A DNA stretch of 64,000 nt from Nesterenkonia cremea (lineage in GTDB: Bacteria > Actinomycetota > Actinomycetes > Actinomycetales > Micrococcaceae), in contig NZ_BMIS01000007.1 of the NCBI RefSeq assembly GCF_014642675.1, forward strand, positions 104,381 through 168,380, read 5' to 3'. A program made the position numbers and the translations under genes. Below the pieces are notes generated by a model that saw only the letters and a program-made list of their open reading frames with translations, did no database searches and had not been told where the DNA came from. Shown in pieces: positions 57,729-64,000 of the stretch; within the stretch, counting starts at the first letter, position 1; each line of letters opens with the position of its first letter.

Positions 57729-58662
57729 GGAAACACGTCTGCTGCGCTATTTCGCCGCTGTGGCCGAGGAGGGAACCGTCTCCGGAGCCGCCGCCACGCT
57801 GCACATCACCCAACCCTCGCTCTCCCGGCAGCTGCGCCTGCTGGAGCAGCACCTGGGGCTGAAGCTCTTCCAGCGCTCCGGGGTACGGCTGGTCCTGACC
57901 TCAGAGGGGCGCGAGTTCCTCAGCGTGGCCCACCAGGTGCTCCAGAAGCATCACGACGCCGAACAGATCGCCGAGACTCTGGCCGCCGGCCGCCTGCGCC
58001 GACTCGCCATCGCCGCCCCGCGGACCACGCTGATCGACATCGTGGCCCCGTTCATCGCCACCTTCACCCCTGCTGACCCCGTGCCCGAGGTATCCGAGAC
58101 CGCCGTGGAGCCCGAGCTGCACCCCGCCTCCGGGGACTATGACCTGATCATCTCCCCGCATCCGGCGGGACAGGGTCATCCGGCAGGCTCCGCAGAGAGC
58201 CCCGACGCCAGCCCAGCCGAGCACATCACCTCCCGCCCTCTGGCCTCACTGCCGGTCTGGGCCTACATCCCCTCCGACCACCCGCTCGCCGACAGCAGGC
58301 AGCTCACCATGGAGGAGCTCTGCGCCCATCCGGTGGTGGCGGCCACCCGTGAGTTCAAATCCCGCCAGCTGCTCGACGCCGCCCTCAGCCTGGCGGAGCT
58401 GCGCCCGGCGGAGCTGCTGGAGGTGACCCATGGACGGCTGGCCCAGGCCATGGCCGCGGCCGGGCGCGGCGTCGCGGTGGTCTCCGATGATCCGCATTTC
58501 GACCTGATCCCGCTGCAGATCCTCCACGAGCAGAAGCCGCTGCGGATCAACCTCTCGGCCGCCTGGCGAGCCGATCACCACGCAGCCGATGCCCTGCACG
58601 CCATGGCACAACGGCTGCAGGAGTTCTGCACGGCGCGCTATGGGCCCACGCTGGCGGACTGA
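57727..58662 (+). CDS. LysR-type regulator, probably of gabTD
   Basis: The 311-residue protein begins with the LysR helix-turn-helix (METRLLRYFAAVAEEGTVSGAAATLHITQPSLSRQLRLLEQHLGLKLF in segments, residues 1-60) and has a substrate-binding domain (about 90-295). The divergent position and shared promoter region with gabT suggest it controls GABA degradation. TATGCT lies 8 nt before the ATG. The 3' end overlaps the convergent MFS remnant by 25 nt. Confidence 0.9.
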   Translation: METRLLRYFAAVAEEGTVSGAAATLHITQPSLSRQLRLLEQHLGLKLFQRSGVRLVLTSEGREFLSVAHQVLQKHHDAEQIAETLAAGRLRRLAIAAPRTTLIDIVAPFIATFTPADPVPEVSETAVEPELHPASGDYDLIISPHPAGQGHPAGSAESPDASPAEHITSRPLASLPVWAYIPSDHPLADSRQLTMEELCAHPVVAATREFKSRQLLDAALSLAELRPAELLEVTHGRLAQAMAAAGRGVAVVSDDPHFDLIPLQILHEQKPLRINLSAAWRADHHAADALHAMAQRLQEFCTARYGPTLAD

Positions 58663-59309
58663 GTCCCGGCAGGATCGCGCAGCAGCAGGGCCAGCCCCGC
58701 CGCGCTGAGCAGGGAGACCCCGCCCAGCCCGGCCCAGGCGGCACCAGCGCCGAAGACGTCTGAGAGCAGACCCAACATCGGCGTTCCGGCCATGGCCGCC
58801 ATGCCTCCGGCTGAGGCCAGGGCCCCCAGATGCGCACCCAGGTGCCGCTCCCCCGAGAGCGAGGCCGCGGCGATGGGCGCATGCGGGGTCACGGTCATCT
58901 GCCCCAGGGTCAGCAGCAGCACGAAGGCCGCTGGGCCAGCCCACCAGGGACGTTCCATGCCCGGCCACGCATGCTCTGATCCTCCGCTCAGCAGAGCGGC
59001 AGTGAGCGCACCGGCGGCCATGAGTCCGAAGCCCAGACCGAAGACTGCGGACAGCGGCAGCCGCCCCACCAGCCGCACCCAGAGCATCTGACCTGCGGCG
59101 ATGAGCACTGAGGCACCGGTCATCAGCACGGCCACCGCCTGAGCGGCGCGGTCCGGGCCCACTTGCTCGCCCAGGACATCGGGCATCAGGAAGTAGAGCT
59201 GGTTATAGGCCAGCAGATAGGTGCTGTAGCCCAGGGCCACCAGCAGGAAGATCCGATTGCCTGCCACGGCACGCAGCCCGGCGGCCAACGGTTCGCGTCC
59301 CTGCCCCAC
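58638..59309 (-). pseudogene. C-terminal half of an MFS transporter
   Basis: The 223 residues contain about six helices corresponding to helices 7-12 of a multidrug-type MFS protein (FLLVALGYSTYLLAYNQLYFLMPDVL to the end). The N-terminal half is missing; upstream DNA codes for the CPBP protease. The frame opens at GTG 59309, directly in a run of seven G (59309-59315, minus strand). Just before it another frame reads MRSALITAAHARWLPR, so a length change in the run may have shifted the frame. Confidence 0.6.
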
Positions 59310-59448
59310 CCCCCCGCGGCAGCCAGCGGGCGTGGGCCGCTGTGATCAGTGCGGACCTCATGCCGCGGAACATTGCTGATTCTGCGACCCATTTTCACCA
59401 ACACGGCAGAAAGCTCTCCCGGAGGGACTCTCGCAGGTCAGAGAAGGG

Positions 59449-60270
59449 TCAGCTGATGCCCACGGCCGCCACCAGCAGCGGGAAGGCCAGGAAGCCCACC
59501 ACATCCAACAGGAAGTGGGCGATCAGCAGCGGCATCACCCGGCCATAGCGCAGATACAGCCAGCCGAAGATCACGCCCATCAGGAAGTTCCCGACGCCGG
59601 GGCCGAAGCCCTGGTACAGGTGATAGGCCCCGCGCAGCACCGCACTGACGAGCACCAGCACCCAGAGTCCGCGGTGGCTCAGCGGCGGCCGCACGGTGGA
59701 GACCTGCAGCGCCGGCCAGATCCGGCGGGCCCGGTCGAAGAGGTAGGCGACCATGATGATCTCCTCCAGCAGCGAATGCCGCAGCGCGGTCAGCAGCAGC
59801 ATCGGCGTGGTCCACCAATGCTCGCCCACATCCGCCGGGATCAGCTCCACTGTGGCCCCGGAAGCCCGGCCGATCCCGTAGATCACCAGCGTGCCCGCCC
59901 CGATCAGCACAAACAGCCCGACGCCGAGCACCCAGTCCCGGCCCGGTCGCCTGAAGTCCAGACCCCAGCGGCGGAAGGGGTTTCCTCCGTGGAGGAAGAA
60001 GAGATAGAGCACCAGCGCCACCGGTGCCAGGGCGAAGAGGTTGTCCAGCAGCTGATAGGTGAAGTCGAAGGCCTCATGGCGGGACTGGCTGGACTGGACG
60101 GTGGCGGACTGCTCCCCCAGCGGCTCGCGGGTCAGCCGCTCGGCCAGGTTCAGCACCGCATAGATGGCGCTGCGCCCCAGGGAGAGCGCCAGCACGATGG
60201 CGACCTCCCAGGCGTAGAACTTCGGCGGACGGCCGGGCCGGGCAGAGTTGGGATGGGAGGAGGATTCCAC
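59449..60270 (-). CDS. CPBP-family (CAAX protease-like) membrane metalloprotease
   Basis: The protein has about seven helices and the CPBP motifs: the EE pair in SLLEEIIMVAYLFDRAR, the His in LRGAYHLYQGFGPGVGNFLMGVIFGWLYLR and HFLLDVVGFL. These bind the catalytic metal in Rce1-like proteases. The start is uncertain. GTG 60270 stands 7 nt after TAGGCT, in the window's leaderless pattern, giving 273 residues. ATGs at 60288, 60294 and 60348 are alternatives. The function may be immunity- or stress-related, as for other CPBP proteins, but nothing nearby shows it. Confidence 0.8.
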   Translation of the reverse strand: MESSSHPNSARPGRPPKFYAWEVAIVLALSLGRSAIYAVLNLAERLTREPLGEQSATVQSSQSRHEAFDFTYQLLDNLFALAPVALVLYLFFLHGGNPFRRWGLDFRRPGRDWVLGVGLFVLIGAGTLVIYGIGRASGATVELIPADVGEHWWTTPMLLLTALRHSLLEEIIMVAYLFDRARRIWPALQVSTVRPPLSHRGLWVLVLVSAVLRGAYHLYQGFGPGVGNFLMGVIFGWLYLRYGRVMPLLIAHFLLDVVGFLAFPLLVAAVGIS

Positions 60271-60429
60271 GCTCTTCAGCCTAGCCATATCCATCGCTGC
60301 GGCCGGAAGCGTCTGCAGCTCAGACAGAGACCGGCAGGAAATGTCCATACAACAGAACCGGTGCTAACCTTCAATCCTCAGCTCTACTGTGATCCGCCGC
60401 ACAAGCGGTCCCGACGAGGGGAATCTTCT

Positions 60430-61947
60430 ATGGACGCAATTCTGGAATGGGCCGACGGCGTGGTCTGGAGCCCATGGCTGGTGTGGCTGTGCCTCTTGGC
60501 CGGCCTCTTCTTCACCATCCGAGCCAAGCTGGTGCAGTTCGGCCAGGTCCCGAACATGATCAGGAACCTGCGCGAGGGCAGCAGCTCGAAGGACGGGATC
60601 TCCTCCTTCCAGGCGCTGACCATGTCGCTGTCCGGACGTGTCGGCGCCGGCAACATCGCCGGTGTGGCCGTGGCCATCGCCTCCGGCGGCCCCGGCGCCG
60701 TGTTCTGGATGTGGGTGGTGGCCCTGCTGGGTGCCGCGACCTCCTTCGTGGAGTCCACTCTGGGCCAGATCTTCAAGGAGCGGGACCCGCGCACCGGTGA
60801 GTACCGCGGCGGTCCGGCCTTCTACTTCGAGAAGGCCTACCAGCACACCCGCGCCGCCGTGCCGATGAAGATCTATGCCTGGATCTTCGCGGTGGTCTCG
60901 GTGATCGCTCTGGGCATCTTCCTGCCCGGCATTCAGACCGACACCATGTCTGGGGCACTGACCTCAGCCTTCCCGGTGCTGGACCGGTGGATGATCGGCG
61001 TCGTGCTGGCCCTAGTGCTGGGTGTCATCATCATCGGCGGCGTGAAGCGCATCGCCCACTTCACCTCGGTGGTGGTGCCGTTCATGGCCGTCGGCTACAT
61101 CATCATCGCGCTGATCGTGCTGCTGGCCAACCTCTCCGAGGTCCCGGCCATGCTGCAGCTGATCTTCGAATCGGCCTTCGGCGCCCACGCCGTCTTCGGC
61201 GGCATCCTGGGTGCGGCCATCGACCAGGGCGTGCGCCGCGGCATCTACTCCAATGAGGCCGGTCAGGGAACCGGCCCGCATGCAGCTGCGGCCACTGAGG
61301 TCTCCCACCCCGCCAAGCAGGGCGTGGTGCAGGCCTTCGCCGTCTACATCGACACGCTGATCGTCTGCTCGGCCACAGCCTTCCTGATCCTCTCCACCGG
61401 CATGTTCCAGGTCTTCGACGGCGATGAGAACCTCGTCGGTGAGGGCGGCGGACTGCCGGCAGAGGGCGCAGAGGCCGGTGCGGAGTACACCCAGTTCGCC
61501 CTGGGCACCGTCTTCGGCGCAGCCGGCGCGGCCTTCGTGGCCATCGCGCTGACCTTCTTCGCCTTCTCCACGCTGGTCTATTACTACTACATGGCCGAGA
61601 CCAACCTGACCTACGCGATGCGCCGGGTGCAGAGCACCAGCACACAGCGGGCGCTGCTGGCCATCCTGCAGGTCTCCATCCTGCTGATCGTCTTCTACGG
61701 CGCCATGGGTGCTGAGGGCAGGGCCTGGTCCATCGGCGACATCGGAGTGGGCATCATGGCCTGGCTGAACATCGTGGGCATCCTGATCATCCAGCAGCCG
61801 GCGTTCAAAGCGCTCAGCGACTACCGGGCGCAGGTCAAGGCGGGCAAGGACCCGCAGTTCGATCCACGCCTGCTCCAGATCCGCAATGCCGGATTCTGGG
61901 AGGAGCGGGCCGACCGCCTGGCCCGCGGAAAGAAGTCCGAGGGCTGA
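60430..61947 (+). CDS. Alanine/glycine:cation symporter (AGCS family)
   Basis: This 505-residue sodium-coupled amino-acid importer has about 11 helices and the AGCS motifs FQALTMSLSGRVGAGNIAGVAVAIASGGPGAVFWMW (in the N-terminal half), RGGPAFYFEK, GGILGAAIDQGVRRGIYSNEAGQGTGPHAAAA and FFAFSTLVYYYYMAETNL. Glycine import would complement the gcvPT operon. GAGGGGA precedes the ATG at 60430. A longer upstream frame is antisense to the CPBP gene and is not used. Confidence 0.92.
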   Translation: MDAILEWADGVVWSPWLVWLCLLAGLFFTIRAKLVQFGQVPNMIRNLREGSSSKDGISSFQALTMSLSGRVGAGNIAGVAVAIASGGPGAVFWMWVVALLGAATSFVESTLGQIFKERDPRTGEYRGGPAFYFEKAYQHTRAAVPMKIYAWIFAVVSVIALGIFLPGIQTDTMSGALTSAFPVLDRWMIGVVLALVLGVIIIGGVKRIAHFTSVVVPFMAVGYIIIALIVLLANLSEVPAMLQLIFESAFGAHAVFGGILGAAIDQGVRRGIYSNEAGQGTGPHAAAATEVSHPAKQGVVQAFAVYIDTLIVCSATAFLILSTGMFQVFDGDENLVGEGGGLPAEGAEAGAEYTQFALGTVFGAAGAAFVAIALTFFAFSTLVYYYYMAETNLTYAMRRVQSTSTQRALLAILQVSILLIVFYGAMGAEGRAWSIGDIGVGIMAWLNIVGILIIQQPAFKALSDYRAQVKAGKDPQFDPRLLQIRNAGFWEERADRLARGKKSEG

Positions 61948-61970
61948 GCCCACCGGGTTGGGCTCCGAGG

Positions 61971-62549
61971 TCAGGAGGGGCGGACGGCCTCCACCAGCGC
62001 CTCGATGGGCTCGCGCAGCTGACGGAAGGACTCGTCGTAGACGTCGGAGGGGAGCATATAGGGATCCACCACGTCGTCCTCGCTGCCGGCGGATGCCGCA
62101 CCGCTGCGCTGCTGGGCCACCAGCGGCACCAGGGCCGCCAGGCGGTCCGCCACAGTGGCGCCCTGCCCCACGGCCTCAGTGATCTGATCGGTGTCCACGC
62201 TGCTTAACAGCCGGCCGACCTCGCGGACGGTGAAGGTGCGGTCCTCCGCCTCGGGGACATCGGCCAGGATGTCCTCCACGTGGACGCGGGTGGCGGTCAG
62301 GATGAGGTCCGAGTCCCGCACCATCTGCGGGGTGAGCTGATCGGCCACGAAGTTCCGTGCGTCGGCCCCATAGTCGGAGACCCGCTCCCTCATAGGTGGT
62401 TGCATGTCTTCACCGTCGTGGGCGTAGGTGCCGCCGGAGTGGACGCGGATGCCCTCCTCGTCCAGGTGGTGGGCGAGCAGGCGCTCCATCGCCGGCGAGC
62501 GGCAGATGTTGCCGGTGCAGACGGTCAGCAGAGTGTAGGGCTCAGTCAT
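61971..62549 (-). CDS. Low-molecular-weight protein tyrosine phosphatase
   Basis: The 192-residue enzyme has the P-loop CTGNICRSP at the start of the protein (catalytic Cys11, Arg17) and the general-acid region near the C-terminus (VVDPYMLPSDVYDE, with the family's DP motif). It removes phosphate from tyrosine, often on capsule or signalling kinases. ATG 62549 gives the usual N-terminus; the frame is open further upstream but that part is unrelated. Confidence 0.92.
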   Translation of the reverse strand: MTEPYTLLTVCTGNICRSPAMERLLAHHLDEEGIRVHSGGTYAHDGEDMQPPMRERVSDYGADARNFVADQLTPQMVRDSDLILTATRVHVEDILADVPEAEDRTFTVREVGRLLSSVDTDQITEAVGQGATVADRLAALVPLVAQQRSGAASAGSEDDVVDPYMLPSDVYDESFRQLREPIEALVEAVRPS

Positions 62550-62637
62550 GCCTCTATCCCACCACAGCGGCTGCGCATCCTGCAGGAGCGCGGTCCGCTC
62601 CCCGCTGAGGGCACGAAGCTGCTCGCCTGTCAGCGAA

Positions 62638-62748
62638 TCACACCAGAGACCCCTCCTGCGACTCATACCCGTACCCGGATGGAAACTGTTCCTCCGGATC
62701 ATCGGATTCGGCACACCCCGCCAGCACCAGCGCTGAACTCACCAGCAT
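62638..62748 (-). CDS. Possible 36-residue lipoprotein (remnant or small gene)
   Basis: A short frame from ATG 62748 encodes a hydrophobic start with a clear lipobox (ALVLAGC, Cys12) and an acidic mature part of 25 residues. There are no basic residues in the signal after this ATG, but the frame stays open upstream and includes arginines. No other start codon was found there, so it may be the surviving end of a longer gene. It lies in the 271-nt space before the phosphatase gene. Confidence 0.35.
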   Translation of the reverse strand: MLVSSALVLAGCAESDDPEEQFPSGYGYESQEGSLV

Positions 62749-62820
62749 GATCGGGGGCGCTCCACGGGACCCTGAGATCAGTGAGGAACGGGCCGCTCTG
62801 AGACCCCAAGCACCAGACCA

Positions 62821-63090
62821 TCAGCGCTCACCTCGGAAAGGATTTTCGGCCTCTTCCAACTCCTGCTGTGTGGTTAAACCGATGCAGGGGTGACTGGGAC
62901 GCAGAGACATAGCTACGTCGTGATTTCTCAGCACGGAGTAGAGACGTGCCATCTCAAGCACGGCTTCTCCATGTGCCACGAACGCGACGTCGATCGCCAG
63001 CTCATCCGATGAATCGATATACCAGAGCTCCCGCAAGTCATTCCATATCGACTCGACGTCGGCGCCAGCGACGTCGATCTCTGAGTTCAC
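62821..63090 (-). CDS. Hypothetical protein, 89 residues
   Basis: This small acidic protein starts at GTG 63090 (reading MNSEIDVAGADVESIWNDL) with no clear ribosome site. It is predicted to be mixed alpha/beta and soluble. Base composition is lower in GC than neighbouring genes. It abuts the IS110 fragment, so it may be cargo or a foreign gene. No family was recognised. Confidence 0.55.
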   Translation of the reverse strand: MNSEIDVAGADVESIWNDLRELWYIDSSDELAIDVAFVAHGEAVLEMARLYSVLRNHDVAMSLRPSHPCIGLTTQQELEEAENPFRGER

Positions 63091-63091
63091 G

Positions 63092-63418
63092 TCAAGAACA
63101 AGGCAGTGCAGCTCTCCGTGCGCTTGGAAATAGGAGCCGGTCTGGCCTGCCAGCCTCTACGACCTTGTGCCCTTTCCGACGCAGGTACGAGCTCAGAGTG
63201 GCCCCGTAGGAGCCGGTGCCTTCGATGCCGAGGACGATAATCTTCCCGAAGGACTCTGCCCAGTTCAGCAACTGGTTGAATCCACGAGTGTAGGTGGCAA
63301 TCGTGAGGGTTGCCATGATGCCGGCGACGGAGTCCATGACCGCGGCGACGTGGATGTGTTTGTGGGTATCGACGCCAATCACGACGTATCCCGACCTGAT
63401 CTCTGGTTCTGTGGTCAT
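63092..63418 (-). pseudogene. IS110-family transposase, N-terminal fragment
   Basis: Residues 10-95 match the DEDD (RuvC-like) domain of IS110 transposases: VVIGVDTHKHIHVAAVMD with the first catalytic Asp, VLGIEGTGSYGATLSSYL with the Glu, and GHKVVEAGRPDR. The normal continuation (another Asp in a SDPIDA stretch and the C-terminal Tn20 domain) is replaced by 14 unrelated residues. The element was cut here and cannot transpose. Confidence 0.85.
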
Positions 63419-63551
63419 AGTCTCTGCGCTCCTGGGCGAAGTCGTGTGAACATGGCACACTGTCGTCGGCCAGCAGGACAGGAGGGGCTGATGCAGGGAT
63501 AGGTGACAACTGATCTGGCTAGCCGGTGGTTGGCCTGGAAGGATTGTCATC

Positions 63552-63857
63552 ATGCCTAAGCCCTATCCCCGAGAGTTCCGCGACGATATTGTCCGGCTTG
63601 CTCAGAACCGGGATGAGAACACCACGATCTCCCAGATCGCCTCGGACTTCGGGATCCATGAAGGCACTTTGAACAAGTGGCTGCGCCAAGCCGACCTCGA
63701 CGCCGGCAACACCACTGATCGCAAGCCCGGTGCCACCAGTGATGAGAAGGCGCAGCTGCGGGCAGCGAACCGCAGAATCAAAGTCCTCGAGCAAGAGCTG
63801 GAGGTCATGCGACGGGCCGCTGCCTACTTCGGGCAGGCTCAGATCCGGTCAAAATGA
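63552..63857 (+). CDS. IS3-family transposase OrfA
   Basis: The 101-residue protein has the IS3 OrfA layout: helix-turn-helix (PREFRDDIVRLAQ, ISQIASDFGIHEGTLNKWLRQAD) and a leucine-zipper-like coiled coil (ANRRIKVLEQELEVMRRAAAYFG). It ends in CAAAATGA, where the stop overlaps the OrfB start; the A-run allows -1 frameshifting to make OrfAB. Confidence 0.93.
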   Translation: MPKPYPREFRDDIVRLAQNRDENTTISQIASDFGIHEGTLNKWLRQADLDAGNTTDRKPGATSDEKAQLRAANRRIKVLEQELEVMRRAAAYFGQAQIRSK

Positions 63858-64000
63858 AGTACCCGCTCGTATGCGATCTGGCCGCCTGGGGAATCCCTGT
63901 GGCGGTGACGTGCCGGGTGCTGAAGATCGCCCGTCAGCCCTACTACCAGTGGCTGGCCAATCCCATCACCGAGGCCGAGTGGGAAGAGGCTCACCGGCTC
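63854..64000 (+). CDS. IS3-family transposase OrfB, 5' part (runs off window)
   Basis: The frame from ATG 63854 continues to the window end with no stop, encoding the OrfB N-terminus (MKYPLVCDLAAWGIPVAV, CRVLKIARQPYYQWL). The DDE integrase core would lie beyond base 64000. Confidence 0.9.
   Translation, partial: MKYPLVCDLAAWGIPVAVTCRVLKIARQPYYQWLANPITEAEWEEAHRL

Noticed and set aside
59515..60429. Upstream extension of the AGCS symporter frame
   Set aside because: It is antisense to the CPBP gene; the family start and ribosome site are at 60430.

Overview
The window is high-GC, densely coded DNA from an actinobacterium, most likely a member of the Micrococcaceae (Nesterenkonia/Arthrobacter-like). 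The evidence is a RamB-type acetate regulator beside isocitrate lyase, a BioQ-type TGAAC-N3-GTTCA operator before bioYMN, a LAxTG (class E) sortase substrate, a T7SS/WXG-type gene pair, a 1657-residue Lhr helicase, and many genes whose start codon lies 6-8 nt after a TANNNT -10 box (leaderless mRNAs). Acid-rich inserts in several proteins fit a salt-tolerant lifestyle, but that is inference. No rRNA or tRNA gene was found.

Layout. 1-2.9 kb: glyoxylate shunt (RamB-like regulator, aceA, and a malate-synthase-derived ORF with most of the enzyme deleted). 2.9-6 kb: envelope proteins and a membrane-anchored nuclease. 6-8.9 kb: biotin uptake operon bioY-bioM-bioN plus a MOSC protein, then the 4.5S SRP RNA and gdhA. 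10.4-24 kb: housekeeping genes (rlmH, lhr, an RluA-type pseudouridine synthase, DedA, NUDIX/DUF4916, pyridoxal/HMP kinase) with a small broken T7SS effector module at 17.5-18.1 kb. 23.7-35 kb: glutaryl-CoA-dehydrogenase-like enzyme, then a signalling/surface block. This block holds two related NarL/HPK7 two-component systems flanking a candidate structured RNA, a copper-amine-oxidase-like lipoprotein, a repeat-rich LAxTG surface protein and a small secreted CX7C peptide encoded directly upstream of the second kinase. 35-41 kb: glycine cleavage (tandem glycine riboswitch, gcvP, gcvT, no gcvH) and a GltS-type symporter. 41-49.7 kb: M20 amidohydrolase, YfcC transporter, Smr protein, esterase, DUF368, DUF1989. 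47.6-54.8 kb: a 5-oxoproline/D-glutamate cluster equivalent to Bacillus ycsFGI-kipIA (pxpA, fused pxpBC, biotin carboxylase-BCCP, GntR regulator, NRAMP-like transporter, DUF1445 D-glutamate cyclase carrying an in-frame amber codon). 55-58.7 kb: GABA degradation (gabT-gabD with a divergent LysR regulator). 58.6-64 kb: truncated MFS gene, CPBP protease, AGCS symporter, tyrosine phosphatase, then an IS110 fragment and an IS3 element running off the window.

Themes. Nitrogen and amino-acid catabolism dominates (glutamate, glycine, GABA, 5-oxoproline, ureide-type substrates). Three copies of TTGT-N3-ACAA at two promoters suggest one GntR regulon for the 5-oxoproline genes. Several genes look recently broken (malate synthase, T7SS effector, M20 hydrolase, D-glutamate cyclase, MFS), either through real gene decay or sequence error. 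The most novel-looking items are the peptide-kinase-regulator unit at 32.7-35.0 kb and the five-hairpin RNA candidate at 27.0-27.25 kb. All calls were made by reading the sequence; no database search was run.
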